64,000 bases of DNA from Chamaea fasciata (taxonomy: Eukaryota; Chordata; Aves; Passeriformes; Sylviidae), in contig JARCOQ010000004.1 of assembly GCA_029207755.1 (NCBI GenBank), forward strand, positions 41,596,305 to 41,660,304, written 5' to 3'. The translations under genes were made by a program, and so were the position numbers. Positions within the stretch are counted from its first letter, which is position 1, and each line of letters starts with the position of its first letter. Positions 44,304 to 55,971 of this stretch are shown in pieces. Below the pieces are notes generated by a model, which saw nothing but the letters and a program-made list of their open reading frames with translations, was not told the DNA's origin and searched no databases.

Positions 44304-47300
44304 TACTTTGCCATTTTCTCTCCACTCATTTGGCTTGTACACTAGAGCACGAAAAAGGATGGCTGTTTTCATGTTGTTGCTGGGAAAACATGTCACTGGA
44401 ATAAATGTATGAAATGTATGTCTATATAAAAGTATGACAGAAAAGCAGGTCATTTTCTGTATTTTATGGCTGTGTGCTAAGATGGAATAAAGTATCCATA
44501 CAAATTTCACTACTCCTGAGGACTTCAGTGGTTGTACTCCAAATCTTTCATTTCCCACAAGTCTTCTTAAGTTGTCAGCATATAATTTATATTAGAATAT
44601 CCCATGTCAGGTTTTGAAATTCAAAAAAAGTTATGGAGATGTGACAAATTAGCAAAGAATAATATATTATTAAAACGTATCAGTGTGAAATTTTGATGCT
44701 GTTATTGTCAACAATATTTCCCATATGTACGAAAATGCCACAATGTGATTTTAGGCAAGGGTTCTGTGTAAAAATAAATGATTTTTCAATGAAATAAAGC
44801 CCCAAACCAAGACTAGAAATTTTCTCTGATAAGGTTGCAGTATTTTTACCTTAAAATCATGCATCTTAAATATTCAGGTCTACAGAAAGAATACCAGCAA
44901 CTTTTATTACAGCGGTTATACTAACATACAAGTCACAGCCACTGATTTATCGTTTCAGTCTTACTAGAACGCATTCTCCATTATTGTCCTCTGTTAGTTT
45001 TAATAGCTCACAATGCAACTGAACCTGCCTTTACTAAAGTAAAATGAAACTGCTTAGAGTCTATTTTGCAGAATTAGAAGCAAAGTTTTCTAAATAAATT
45101 TTGTGTAGGTGTTTGGCTCCCCACAAAGCCATCAGTTTCGCCTATGTAAATGGTAGACATGTTTACTTTGGGACCTCAAAAAATCTGAAATTGAAGGTAA
45201 TTTCAATTTCCTACCTTCTTGCCTTTCCTACTGGGAGCACAAGTTCAAAGTGAAAATGTAGTTGGGATTCTACTCTGCTGTTTTGAAAAATAAACAATTA
45301 TCTACTACTATGGGATTATCTACCCGTGATTGATTTTGTTAGGTCAACACAAGTACATGAAATGCATGTTAGTTAGGAGTATGGGAGCATCTCACCTGTA
45401 TACTGAAGTGCCTCACCTATAAAAGTTTTCCACAAACCCATAGACATCATAGTTCATGGGGGAAATAGATAGTTTATATTATCCTTCTATTGCTTTCTGT
45501 GTCTTTACATGGGTAAAATTCTGGATGCTGCTGCTCTTAAGAGCAAGGGTTACCAGCCTGTGAGTGGGCAGCTCCAATATTAGCTTTATAATGGCAAATT
45601 TTAAGGAAGGTGTAAAGGTCTTTTTTTGTCTTCTTGGATTTCTATTATTGATGTGTGAAAATTTATAAAAGATAATCACAAATGTGTAAAAAATATTTCA
45701 AAAAATAAACTAGATAAGTAGGGAAAGTTTATTGTATTTTATCTTCTTATGAAAGATGGAATTAACAGCTTTCCCCAAGTTCTCAATAATAACAGTCTAA
45801 GTAAATCCCAATAATCCCTGTTCTGCAACTCTTTCAAATGAAAGTAACAAAGATCAAACATAATTGTTATTGTAAATGATGCTGCATTCTACTTTGAGAG
45901 AAGGTTTTCTGGAAGACTCCTTCAAACACTATAACCCCTGTTTAATTTTAAATATTTTTAAGTATGAGATTATCATCTCCCTGCATTAGAACTTCTTATT
46001 TTTTTCACAACATAGCTTGTTTCCTGTGAAATCTTTTCATATATAGTTCCATGTAGAGAACACAGACATGGTTTCATCCTTTTTATGTTCCATTTAAAAT
46101 AGCTGATTACGTTACAAATTCTGGTACATAAATAGCAAGTGGTAGAATAGAAAATTGACTTCAAAAGATCTTGTTTATGCTCCTGTTATGATGTTGGTTT
46201 ATTTCTTCTTTTTCAAAGCAGAAATTTATGTGATATATTTCAGCCCAGTCACTAGAAGTTTGAACATAAATTTATCAAGGGTAGCATTAAGGCAACACTA
46301 GAAGTATCTAAATCTAATTGTGTTAGAATAACTATAGTTCATGTGATGCTTTAAAAAAACCCCAAACACACCTGATTCATGAATCACTTCAAGAAGACAT
46401 ATGATAATATAGTGAGCAGACAGAAGCAATTTGTATCAACTTTTGATGTCTTTTAAATACAATAGAATTTTAAATGGGATATTCAAATGTTTGTGAATCC
46501 TATCTGCGATTATATGTCATCTGTGGTCATTCTGCTTAAAATAATGGTATTTATCTGTACTGTAGAAGTACTAATTTTTTACCATCACAACAGTTATTGC
46601 CAAAACCAGTTCAAATGTTTTCACTGCCCAGAAGGAGTGGAAAGAACAGCCACATGCATTATAAATGCTTGGGCAGCTATTTTAACTCTGCACAAAACCA
46701 CTGGCTCCTGGCTCTGAGTAACCAAGGATGACACAGTGCACAGCAGTATGCTGACTCCAACTAGTGCCCACTAGAGTGCCAGGAATAGCTCAGCACAGGG
46801 ACAGGATTTGGCCTGATACACTGTACTTTGGAAACATTTCAGTGCCTTCTTCTCATTGTCTCATAGGCACAAGACATGACAACTCATCTTCTCCAACCTA
46901 AGGCTGATAATGGGCCAGTACTAGGAGGCGCGATTAGTTGTGCTTTGCCTCTGTTCCAGTCAGAATCTGTTACAGGGGTGAGTAATCACCAATTAAGATG
47001 CATGAGAAAATTTCTTCCTGCCTCTGCTCGGCATGAGCACTCACGATCGTCAGGCATCAAACATCCACTCCTGGTGATAAGTATGCCCATACAAACCAGA
47101 TAATACATGAATTTTGCTCTACTCGCTTCCATCCCCATCTTCCTTGTTCTCATGGAACTGAAAAGGAGGCTTGTTCACAACAGAGATTCATCTTTGGGGT
47201 GTTCCAGTACAGCTGGTACACATATCTCCTATAGGAATGGTAAGATATTTCTACTGACATCCAGAGCGGTAGAGAGTGGTGTCAGACTTGAGACCCCCAG

Positions 47301-47360
47301 AGAAAAGCCTCTGGGATAAGGCTTCACAGCATGCAGGGAGCTGGAGCCAGGAGACCAGAA

Positions 47361-47526
47361 GCAGTCTAGAGAAAATACAGACAAAAATGGTGACAGACGA
47401 AAGAGGAGAATGAGAATGATGTGCTCATCTGAGGATCAGGTCTGAAGTAGAAACTGTATGGGTTTATGTGGAGATCCCCCCAAATTTTTGCACAGTAATC
47501 TAATAAAAAAGAACTAGATTTGTAAA
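47361..47526 (-). repeat. Inverted-repeat arm A
   Basis: The reverse complement of this segment matches 49948-50112. The shared core includes TGCAAAAATTTGGGGGGATC, CATACAGTTTCTACTTCAGA and GTCACCATTTTTGTCTGTAT. By hand alignment the core differs at roughly six positions in about 130, with more change and small gaps at one edge. The family is unidentified; it may be part of an unnamed transposable element. Confidence 0.85.
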
Positions 47527-47855
47527 GATCTGAAATGATGGATAAATGAAGGATGAATATACTAACTACTCTGTCATTAAAAAAAATCCAGCATCCATAA
47601 TTTTATTTTTATTATTGAAAAGGTAAGCAGAAGTTGGTATTGGAGGGGCAAGTATAAATTAGTTAAGAATTCCAAATTAATCTTCAGGTGCATTTATCCT
47701 AAGTCTCTGGGAAATTTTCCTTATTTTTGAAGCTTCTTACACTAACTGTGTAGTTAAGGTAGACCAGCACTATTCTTTTGTCTGGTATATTGCTATGGTC
47801 CAAGCACTGGTGCTATTTAGATATTGTAGAGTGATTCCAGAGAAACTGGAACTCG
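47527..47855. other. Unique AT-rich DNA between arms
   Basis: No feature recognised; this is part of the 2.4-kb interior of the inverted repeat. Confidence 0.5.
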
Positions 47856-48017
47856 CAGTTCCAGAGTAAGAAGAGCTCCCCATCCCTGGTGAAGTTCAAG
47901 GCCAGGCTGGATAGGAGTCTGAGCATTCTCGTCTAGTGGAAGGTGTCCCTGCCCATGTCAGCAGGACTGGAATGAGATGAGCCATTCCAACCCAAGCTGT
48001 TCTATAATTCTGTGAAT
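47856..48017 (+). mobile_element. CR1 LINE, short 3' end
   Basis: CR1 3' sequence runs from 'agctccccatccctggtgaagttcaaggccaggctggatagg' to 'ctagtggaaggtgtccctgcccatg', 'gagatgagccattccaaccc' and the tail 'ttctataattctgtg'. It is strongly 5'-truncated. It sits inside the 2.4-kb interval between the inverted-repeat arms. Confidence 0.93.
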
Positions 48018-49947
48018 AATATTAGCAAATAGGGCTTGTTTTCAGTCAAAAGTCTGTTGATTTTCCACAGAAAGACTGCAAAATTTTAGTAGTCATTGAT
48101 TTGAAATGCATGAGTTAGTAAATTTAAGTTTCTGAATATATATGCTATGGAGCATCTCTTTCATCTGAAGTTTATAAAACTAACTGAGTTTATAAAGCAT
48201 AAGCTTCTTATTCTTTCGTTTAAGTACCAAGAACATTACTCTTTGTGTGGTGCACAATGTAATTTGTAACTGCTTTGCAACATCTCAGCTTAAGACTGTT
48301 ATCTGATTACTTGTATAGCAAAATGCAGCTTGCAAATTGGTGTAGTTTCCCTCAAAAAAAAAAAAAAAAAGTGATCCTATGTAGCCCTATGTTTGACTTC
48401 ATTAATATTGAGACTTTGCTTCTGACTGGTCTGGAATTTTCTAGAAACCTTTTGAGAAAGCAGAATTTGTTGCTTCGTTAACATCAATTCATTCTGAAAA
48501 GAGTTAAGAGTTATCAAAGGTAGACTTATTTTAAAAAAACTGGAGAGTTGAAAAAAATCCAAGTTATCTGTTTTTTGAAAAATCAAGTAAGAACCTTCTG
48601 GATTTTTTTAGTGAGAAATTAATGAAGACACACTAGGAAAATATGATCCTTAAGATAGGAAAGTGTTCTAATTGTGATAAGAAGAGGTTATCTGAAAGTT
48701 TATCACCACTTTGATCCACTGATGAAATTGTAAAATCATGAAAATAATCATGTTTAACTTGCAAGGAATAAAGCTTCACTGCAGAGAAGTTGCACAAAAG
48801 ATCCCGCTAGGATACAATAATATACTTATGGCCCACAGCTTTTTCCCTTTCAGTCTTTTAACTGTTGAGAAAAAAAGAGGGCTTCCAATGAGTCTGGGCA
48901 TTTTTCAATCTATAAATGAACCATAGAAGAAAGCAATTAAAAATGCTTCATGTTAGAAAAATCATACCCATTAATTTTACATTATGTTATTGTTAAAAAT
49001 ATGGAAAATATTTCTTGCTATTTTATATATGAGATGCTAACACTTTGCAGAGGCAGACTTCATCTTGATTTGTAAATCTATTTCGTCATGTTTGCTATAT
49101 GCATGCAAATTTTCTGTAAACTGAGATTTTTTATTTCAACTCCTATGAAAAATTAATCAACATCAATTTTTTTTTTCTTGTGCCCATCATACTTCTTCTT
49201 CAGAAGCAACTCCAAGGCCTAATATTTACCCTACTGTAATCTCCAAGAATTTAAAATTTTAGTTGTCATGTATGATGACAACTTTGCTGTTGCTGAAGTA
49301 CTTTACCTCACAAAGAGTGCAAATCCCTTGGTTTAAATCTGCCAATAAGTCTTTAAACTTAAACGATGATACTTGTAATAATTCTGTTTTACCTAGAAGC
49401 ATGTAAAAACAGAGGATAAATTAATTGGTAGAATGCAAAAATTTTTATAGAATATGCATACATGCATACATCTGGTTTTCAGTGCTGCTTTTAACCTGTT
49501 TCTCTGGTAGCTGACACTGTAATCTCCATTGAAGAATAAAGAGATTTCACTTATTCAGATTTACCTCCTTTTCTTGTGGTTCAAATGCAACAGATTTGAG
49601 TCTAAAAACAAGATTACAAATTTGCAGATTTTAAACTAAGGTCTTTGAGTTGTAAGAAGTCAATTATTTTTGATATTATGAAAAACATAAAAATATTTTC
49701 TGGCATAAACTAATATGTATGTCCCTGAGAAACTGCTTCTAGATAGCTTCAATTCCCAGATATCTTTTAGAATATACTTCTCAGGTATCTTTTAGAATAT
49801 TACCATATCACTGCTCCTCAACCTGGGCAGAACACATGCGTCTTGAATCATTGTTTTACTCTTCTTGAGTGTCAAGAAACAGGAGTCCACAAACCTGTTA
49901 AGTTTTCACTTGGAAGATGTTCATGCAAAGAGCCAATCAGGTATTGT
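48018..49947. other. Unique AT-rich DNA between arms
   Basis: No gene or named repeat. It has an A-run of 17 (48354-48370) and a short direct repeat of GGTATCTTTTAGAATAT-like sequence near 49757-49801. Confidence 0.5.
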
Positions 49948-50112
49948 TTTACAAATCTAGTTCTGTTAATCAGATTCCTGTGCAAAAATTTGGGGGGATC
50001 TCCACATAAGCCCATACAGTTTCTACTTCAGACCTGACCCTCAGATGAGCATATCATTCTCATTCTCCTTTTCCATCTGTCACCATTTTTGTCTGTATTT
50101 TCTCTAGATTGT
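49948..50112 (+). repeat. Inverted-repeat arm B
   Basis: The partner of 47361-47526 in opposite orientation. It starts near TTTACAAATCTAGTTCTG and ends near CTCTAGATTGT. Sequence beyond both edges does not match, so the similarity is confined to about 165 bp. Confidence 0.85.
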
Positions 50113-50294
50113 TTAGAAGCAAATTAAAGAACTCGATTCATAGTAAGGAGTTGTTTGGATTCTATACTCACTGAGGGTTTTATATATGAATATGAATTGC
50201 TATGGTAAGAACAGTCAAATGCAAGAGAAGCCTTCACTGATCTGACCTGGACAATGTCATGAATACAGTCATTTAAATTACTTGATTGTAATCA

Positions 50295-50330
50295 ACTTTT
50301 TGAATCAATTACTACATTGATTCAAAAAGT
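50295..50330. repeat. Perfect 15-bp hairpin
   Basis: The arms ACTTTTTGAATCAAT (50295-50309) and ATTGATTCAAAAAGT (50316-50330) are exact reverse complements around a TACTAC loop. Pairing stops beyond the arms. It is too short and AT-rich for a typical microRNA precursor. Confidence 0.9.
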
Positions 50331-50487
50331 AGTAAGTGAAATAATATATTAGATAGTAGCTTTAAATAAAAAATAAATAACTGAACAATTTAATAGACAT
50401 GCAAGGGTTTGACCAACAAAAACTCTGCCTTACCTTTAAAAAGTCTATTCAAAGCACAGACAGAAAAAACCCTAATGAAATTTAAAA

Positions 50488-50515
50488 AACAAACAAACAA
50501 ACAAACAAACAAACA
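50488..50515 (+). repeat. (AAAC)n microsatellite
   Basis: Six to seven uninterrupted AAAC units, followed 20 bases later by three ACTA units (50537-50550). Confidence 0.93.
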
Positions 50516-50759
50516 GCTCTGTGATCTTTTCCTAGAACTAACTAACTAACCTAAAAGTGGTGTTGTTTTCATTGAAGGAGAGCCTGAAAAGTATTAACGT
50601 CAGAGCATGCTCTGGGTTGCTGACCTGTTATCAGGACACAGATCTCTGCTAAGGACCAACACATCAATTCAATCTTTTCAGGCATTCTGTTCTGAGGCAT
50701 AGCAAGAAACATCTAAACACAAGCTGCAAACTGCTACTTCAAAAAGCATTCATTGTTTA

Positions 50760-50942
50760 ATGCAGGCATTTCATAAGCTACAGGACCCCAGGCAGCTAAG
50801 CATTTATTTTAACAAAGAGCAAAGTGAACAGCTTCAAACAATTATCAACCCCACTGTCCAAAGTGAGCAGACAGAGCCACTGGTAAAACAGCATGTCTTT
50901 GGAAACATTTCTCACACTGCATTGCAATTACAAAACAGTTAA
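50760..50942 (+). other. 60-codon open frame, doubtful
   Basis: The frame reads MQAFHKLQDPRQLSIYFNKEQ and continues with many Gln, Glu and polar residues, quite unlike the hydrophobic chance frames elsewhere. No domain is recognised. There is no convincing acceptor, donor or polyadenylation context, and an in-frame TAA lies just before the start codon. It could be a chance frame or a remnant of a mobile-element gene. Confidence 0.12.
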
Positions 50943-51278
50943 AGTAACCCAGTTCAGGGGTTCATCTAAGTTTTCCAGAAAAACTACTCTGTTTCTTAGC
51001 ATCACTGAGCTGCAAGAATGAAAAATTACAGCAGTTTGGGATGAGAAATGTTTTGTCCTGCACTGTGAGCTTTACAAATATTTTTCACTTATTCACTCTA
51101 GTTAGTGAAGTCATGAAGTTCAGGTAGGTTGGAATAGACAAAAGAGTGAGAAGAACAAGTCCTGGTTTTTGGAAGGTTATAAGGATTCTCTGAGCAATAG
51201 GAATAATGTCCTGTATTCCTTTAAAAACAATTTTTGGGTTTTTGAATTGGCTGCCAGGTGGCACATGGTACACATCTA

Positions 51279-51514
51279 GGGGTTTTTTTTGGTTGTGGAT
51301 TTTTTCCGTTTGGTTTTTTTGTTGTTGTTGTGTTTTTGGGGTTTTTTTGAGTTTTGTTTTTTTGTTTGGTTGGTTGGTTGGTTTGGTTTGGGTTTATTTG
51401 GTTGTTTTTTTTGTTTTGTTTTTGGTTTTTGGGGGGTTTTGGGGGGGTTTTTTGTTTTGTTTTGTTTTTTTTTTTTGATTTTTGGGTTTTTGGTTTTTGT
51501 TGGTTTCTTTGTTA
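51279..51514 (+). repeat. G/T-only low-complexity tract
   Basis: About 235 bases almost wholly of T and G on the plus strand, with TTTGG and TTGG units and G-runs of six (51431-51436) and seven (51441-51447). Two long frames across it code only for F, G, V, L, W and C and are artefacts. The extreme strand bias could support R-loop, triplex or G-quadruplex formation. Confidence 0.93.
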
Positions 51515-53737
51515 ATTTTTCAACAATCAGTGAAGACTGCTAGACAATATAGCTCATCACAAGGGAAACAACCATTCAGAATCTGAATGTTGCCAATATA
51601 AATAAACACTCTGCATAGACTAAATCCCAGAATAATAATGGAAGATTCTTGCAGTGTATAGCATAGTTTAGCCACTAATTCTCTTAAAAAAGTAATGAAC
51701 TTCAAGTAATTATGGCTTTCAAGGCTTTTTCTCCAGCGCTCTTTTGGTCGGTAATTAGTTAAATAAGATAAAGCAGAAAAAAACAAATCCAAATAATATC
51801 AGCACAGGTTGAAATTAAAGGTTTCCACTTTTACTATAAAGAAGAACACATTTAAATTTCCAAGGCACTGATCCTAAGTGACCTCTGAGGCTGCTGCAAA
51901 GACTCCCTACTATTAAATTTAGTCAGGGTTTTAAATGGGCTATTTCCATTTTACCTGAAAGAAACACAATGAAGCATGGAAAGTATGATGTAGTTATAAT
52001 GAAGTACAACTAATGGGAGTCTATTTCTGTAGTAGAAACTGAATTGAAACTAGATAAAGTGACAAAGAAAATTCGCTTCATTTTGTGGACAAAGTGCTCC
52101 TTACCTCCGCAAGGAGTAGGTTTATGGTTGTTTTGTTTCTCTTAACATCAGTGATATGTTTTCACTGCAGATGAAAACTGTGTTCAGTGCTTGCCTAATG
52201 ACAAGTCTATAAAATGATGTCACAGATTGCATTTACCTGGAGGTAGTTGATCTCTGCTGAGTTTTCTCAAATATCTCATGAGTGCTAGTGCCTAAGTCCA
52301 GTGCACACAGCAAAATCAAACGTGTTTCGGTTTTTTGTAGCTTCTCCATTTGCCTGGTCTGTATACACAAAAATGTTCTTGCTATATGGCACCTGTGAAG
52401 TTCTTACCTTGCTAAGAGCTGACTAAACTTAAAAAACCATATAATGTTTGCTTCCCATTCACTCTGAACTACAAGATGGCATTAACTTCACAACAGGGAA
52501 TATATTTTTCTTGTACTTTCACTACTCCAACCATTACCACCTTGGTTATGCAGACCATGTTTAAAGCAAAAAGTGATTTTCATTATAGCAAAAGAATAAG
52601 AAGAAATATTGCTGTCAGATATTGGTATAAATTTCTCTCCTAATTCAAATAACCAGCAACTAAAATGTTCTGTCCTGCTGTCAGACACAGTCATGATTAT
52701 ATCCAGGAATAATATCATGGAGTTTCAAGTATTAATATTAACTTAAATTAGTCAACACCAAAATAAGAAAATACAATAAAATCTTTTCTTTTTGCAGAAG
52801 CTGGAAAGTTTGTAGTAAAATAGTACAGAAGAGAAGAAAGCTTCATAGATGAGATGACAACATGATGCTTGAATTATTGAATTCAATATAAACCATACCA
52901 AGCATTTGTGTGATTCTACACAAATAGCACAGTCTTTTTGCATTGTAACAAGTTCTGAGTGGTGATGTTTGTCTTCCCAAGTCAAAGTCAAATATGGTGG
53001 AGCCCAGATTTCCTGGAGATGGCTGAACACCTGCCTACCTGGGAAATATTGAATTAATTCCTCGTCTTATTTTTCTTTTTCCTTTACTTACTATACTGCT
53101 TTTAACTCAGGGCATGAGTTCTCCCACTTTTGCTCCTCTGACTGTGTCCCGCAGTCTACCAGGGGAAGGTGAGAAAGTGTCTGTGTGGTACTTAGTTCAT
53201 AGCTTAAACCACAGCAAAGGGAAAGATAAAGCATTAGTTGACTGAGTTAACCAAGACACTGAGAGATAAGCCTTGCATGTCTACAGGAATTCCCATAAAA
53301 GATTCAAAATATATTCATCTGTTTTCTGGCACAGTGCACTGCAGTGTGTGACATAAAGTCCCAATTTCATCACCATTCATATCTTTTGAACTGTTTTCAA
53401 GTAATCTTTTAAGAATGGGCACCCTTGCAAGAAGCCAAAGATCTTGGAGAGGACAGATACGTAGATAAAGAAGATATAAATGATATAGCTATAGATGATA
53501 TAAATATGTATGCATGTACTTCAAACACTGTAGGAACAAAACCACGTGGTAGGGCAGGGCCTCAGGTGACATAACTTGTGCATCCAGAAGTTTTGGTTTT
53601 ATCCTAGGCTTCAGCAAGATCCCCATTCCATCACCTTTGATGAAAACGAGAATTTTGATTTTGACTGTAATGGGATTGCACCTGAAACTACCAGGTTATT
53701 TTAATAATTTCTCAATTAGTGAGACTGAGTTTATAAA
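51515..53737. other. Unique AT-rich DNA, no gene seen
   Basis: Frames at 51520-51792, 52488-52718 and 52752-53030 (all minus) have no recognised domain. No named repeat is visible. Confidence 0.5.
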
Positions 53738-54502
53738 ATTATAGAATCATTAAGGTCAGAAAGGAGCTCCAAGATGATTGAGTCTGACCTGTGACTGAAC
53801 GACCTTGGTAACCAGACCATGGCAATAAGTGCCAGGTCTAGTCTTTCTTTGGATGTTTCCAGGGATAGTGACTCCATCAGCTCCCTTGGCAGCCTGTTCC
53901 TATGCCTCTTTCTGATGTCCAACCTCAACCTCCCTAGCACAGCTTGAAGCCATTTCCTCTTGTCCTGCTATGAGTTTCCTGAGAAAGGAGACCCATCCCT
54001 ACTTTTCTGCAGCTTCCTCTGAGGCAGTTGTAGAGACTAGTGAGGTCATCTCTGAGCCTCCTTTTCCCCAGGCTAAACAACCCCCAAGCCCTCAGCCACT
54101 CCTCACATTACTTACTCTCTAGACCCTTCCCAAGCTGCCTTGTCCTCCTCTGGACTTGGTCCATCACCTCCATGTCCTTCCTGAATTTAGGGCCCCAAAA
54201 CTGGACATAGTACTCAAGGTGTGACCTCATCAGTGCCCAGTGCAGGGGGACAGTCACTGCCGTGGTCTTGCTGACCACACTACTGCTGATACAAGCCAGA
54301 ATGTCATGGGCCTTCTGGGTGCCTGGGCACAGCTGGCTCATGTTCATCCATTTGTCAGCCAGCACCCCCAAGTTCTTTTCCTCTGGGCAGCTTTCCAGTC
54401 ATTCTGCCCCCATCTTGTAGTGCTGCCTGTTTATTGTGACCAAAATGCTCTTTGCTTATTGAATGTCATCCAATTGGCCTCAGCCCACTGATCTGACCTG
54501 TA
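53738..54502 (-). mobile_element. CR1 LINE, reverse orientation, longest copy (765 bp)
   Basis: The left end, 'attatagaatcattaaggtcagaaagg', is the reverse-complemented CR1 3' terminus. Then follow 'gataGTGACTCCATCAGCTCCCT'-type sequence, 'ggcagcctgttcctatgcc', 'gatgtccaacctcaacctccctagcacagc', 'ctcctctggacttggtccatcacctcc', 'gccccaaaactggacatagtactcaaggtgtgacctcatcag' and 'tggcctcagcccactgatctgacctgt'. It spans the 3' UTR and the C-terminal end of ORF2. It is the best preserved CR1 here, but stops and gaps show it is dead. The frames at 53731-54491 are fragments of it. Confidence 0.96.
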
Positions 54503-55172
54503 CAAAACAAAGTGTCTGTCCAAATCAAATGTCTTTCTTTTGAAGGCAGTCTTCACAGTTTATTTCAGGTGTATGTTTTTAAATAACTGACTTTTTATGT
54601 GTTACTGATTCTTGCTTTCAAAATGCAGTGAGATTGTGAAACTATTCAAACAATTTTCAAAAAGCAAAATATAATTATCTTCTGCTAAGTGAATTAGAAA
54701 TAAGTTTTAGGGGTGAGAAAATAACTTTTTTGCAAGCATTTGAATCATTAAGCTAATCATCTTTCATACTTGAGTGAACAGATCTAGAAACAATATTAAT
54801 TTCCTTGGGAAGTTCTCTCTGATTTGCAGATTGTTTTTGCACAAAAGGCAGCCATATTGCAAGTGGTAAATGTTCTTTGATGTTACCTAACTGCAAATAA
54901 AACTTGCATTAGGAAAACACAGTATAAGGAGTTATCATATGTACTACATAATACTGACTTCTTTTAATCTAATAATACAGTTATTTAAATTGTCTCCTGC
55001 AGGAAAGTCTACATACTTAAATTGGCTCTCATTCTGGGTACCTTCCCCCAGTTTAGATATTAGGCATTACATTCTGTGGTGTGGAATATCTCTTTGGCCA
55101 GTTGGAGTCATCTGTCCCAGTTATGCTGCCTCACAAAAAAAAAAAGAGTCCTCGTTTTAGGATAAACATGAC
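54503..55172. other. Unique AT-rich DNA
   Basis: No feature recognised between the CR1 copy and the A/C tract. Confidence 0.55.
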
Positions 55173-55295
55173 TTAGCAAAAAAAACCAAAAACAACAACA
55201 ACAAAAAAAACCAAACAAAAAACAAAACAAAACAAAACAACCCAACAAACAAACAAACCAACAAACCAAAAAACACCAAAACCACAAAAAAACCC
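55173..55295 (+). repeat. A/C-rich low-complexity tract
   Basis: About 120 bases of A-runs broken by C, CC or CCC, with AAAAC and AAAC subrepeats. It is the strand complement of the G/T tracts at 19949-20111 and 51279-51514. It ends about 130 bases before LTR copy 3. Confidence 0.93.
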
Positions 55296-55424
55296 CATCA
55301 GCTTATTATCATTATCCTCATTCTGCTTCCAAAACTGTACTAGCTGCTGAGAAAAAATTAACTCATCTCACCTGAAATCAAGAGAGTATGTGTAAATCAC
55401 CAACCACTTTCTCAAATTAAATTT

Positions 55425-55429
55425 GTATC
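55425..55429. repeat. Target-site duplication GTATC (left)
   Basis: Repeated exactly at 55972-55976, flanking LTR copy 3. Confidence 0.88.
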
Positions 55430-55971
55430 TGTAGTGGTTTGAAAGCAAAACAAATGAGACGCTCCAAGTCAGAGATACAATTTAATAGGAAGAAAGGAAA
55501 AAAGGTGAAATAAAATAGATGCAGTAATACAAAAGACCACTGACAGAGTCAGAATACAACCTGAGCAGAGTGATGGAAGCAGTCCAGATGAGGTGGTCTT
55601 CCTGAAGCAGTGATCCTGTAGAAAAGTCTGGTAGCTCTCATCCTCTGGGAATCCAGTGGGTAAGGGCCCCCTTTACTGTCCCAAACCCCAGATTATATCC
55701 AGGTGAGAATGCTTGGTTCCTCCCCCTGGGCGGAGCATTTCACAATGGGATGATGAGTCATGCAGGGGGTCCTTGATGGCCCATTAAACAGAGATAGCTC
55801 CTGGAGGTGGTTATCTATGAGTCATGGGCAAGGCATCTGATGGGCCATTAGCAGAAGATAATGGCCCAGAGGGAGGGGGTCTGGGAAAAAACACTGCCCC
55901 ACCTGGATTCAACAGTTCATGAAGATGGTGATAGAATACTTTGTGCACATCCTACACTACAACCCAGGACA
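55430..55971 (-). mobile_element. Solo LTR, ERVL-like family, copy 3 (internally deleted)
   Basis: A reverse-oriented member of the same LTR family, 542 bp against 724 and 705 in the others. The plus-strand left end TGTAGTGGTTTG is the 3' terminus and the right end AACCCAGGACA is the 5' terminus. GTATC duplications flank both exactly. Shared blocks include 'ctgacagagtcag', 'caacctga...ggaagcagtcca', 'cctccccctgggcggagca' and 'gatggcccatta'. It lacks the conserved hairpin and most of the 3' part that carries the polyadenylation signal in the other copies. The TATA-like block is changed to GATATAATC. No internal retroviral DNA is present. Confidence 0.9.

Larger units (their letters stand above)
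41311..47360. other. Unique DNA, no gene recognised
   Basis: About 6 kb without a named repeat. It holds a purine tract of A-runs with GAAG interruptions (42168-42201) and a 9-bp stem hairpin (44279-44303). The segment 46700-47360 has more balanced composition and adjoins the inverted-repeat arm at 47361; frames 46876-47103 and 47107-47319 lie in it and I do not recognise them. It may be an old transposon fragment. Confidence 0.45.

Noticed and set aside
50295..50330. microRNA precursor
   Set aside because: A 15-bp stem is much shorter than a normal precursor and pairing does not extend beyond it.
51206..51543. Two hydrophobic frames of 84-90 codons (transmembrane-like)
   Set aside because: They are translations of a G/T-only tract and reflect composition, not a membrane protein.
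53145..53175. 14-bp microexon between CCCGCAG and GTGAGA
   Set aside because: The acceptor pyrimidine tract is weak and microexons this short need transcript evidence.
53731..54491. Three open frames between 53731 and 54491
   Set aside because: All lie in the 765-bp CR1 copy.
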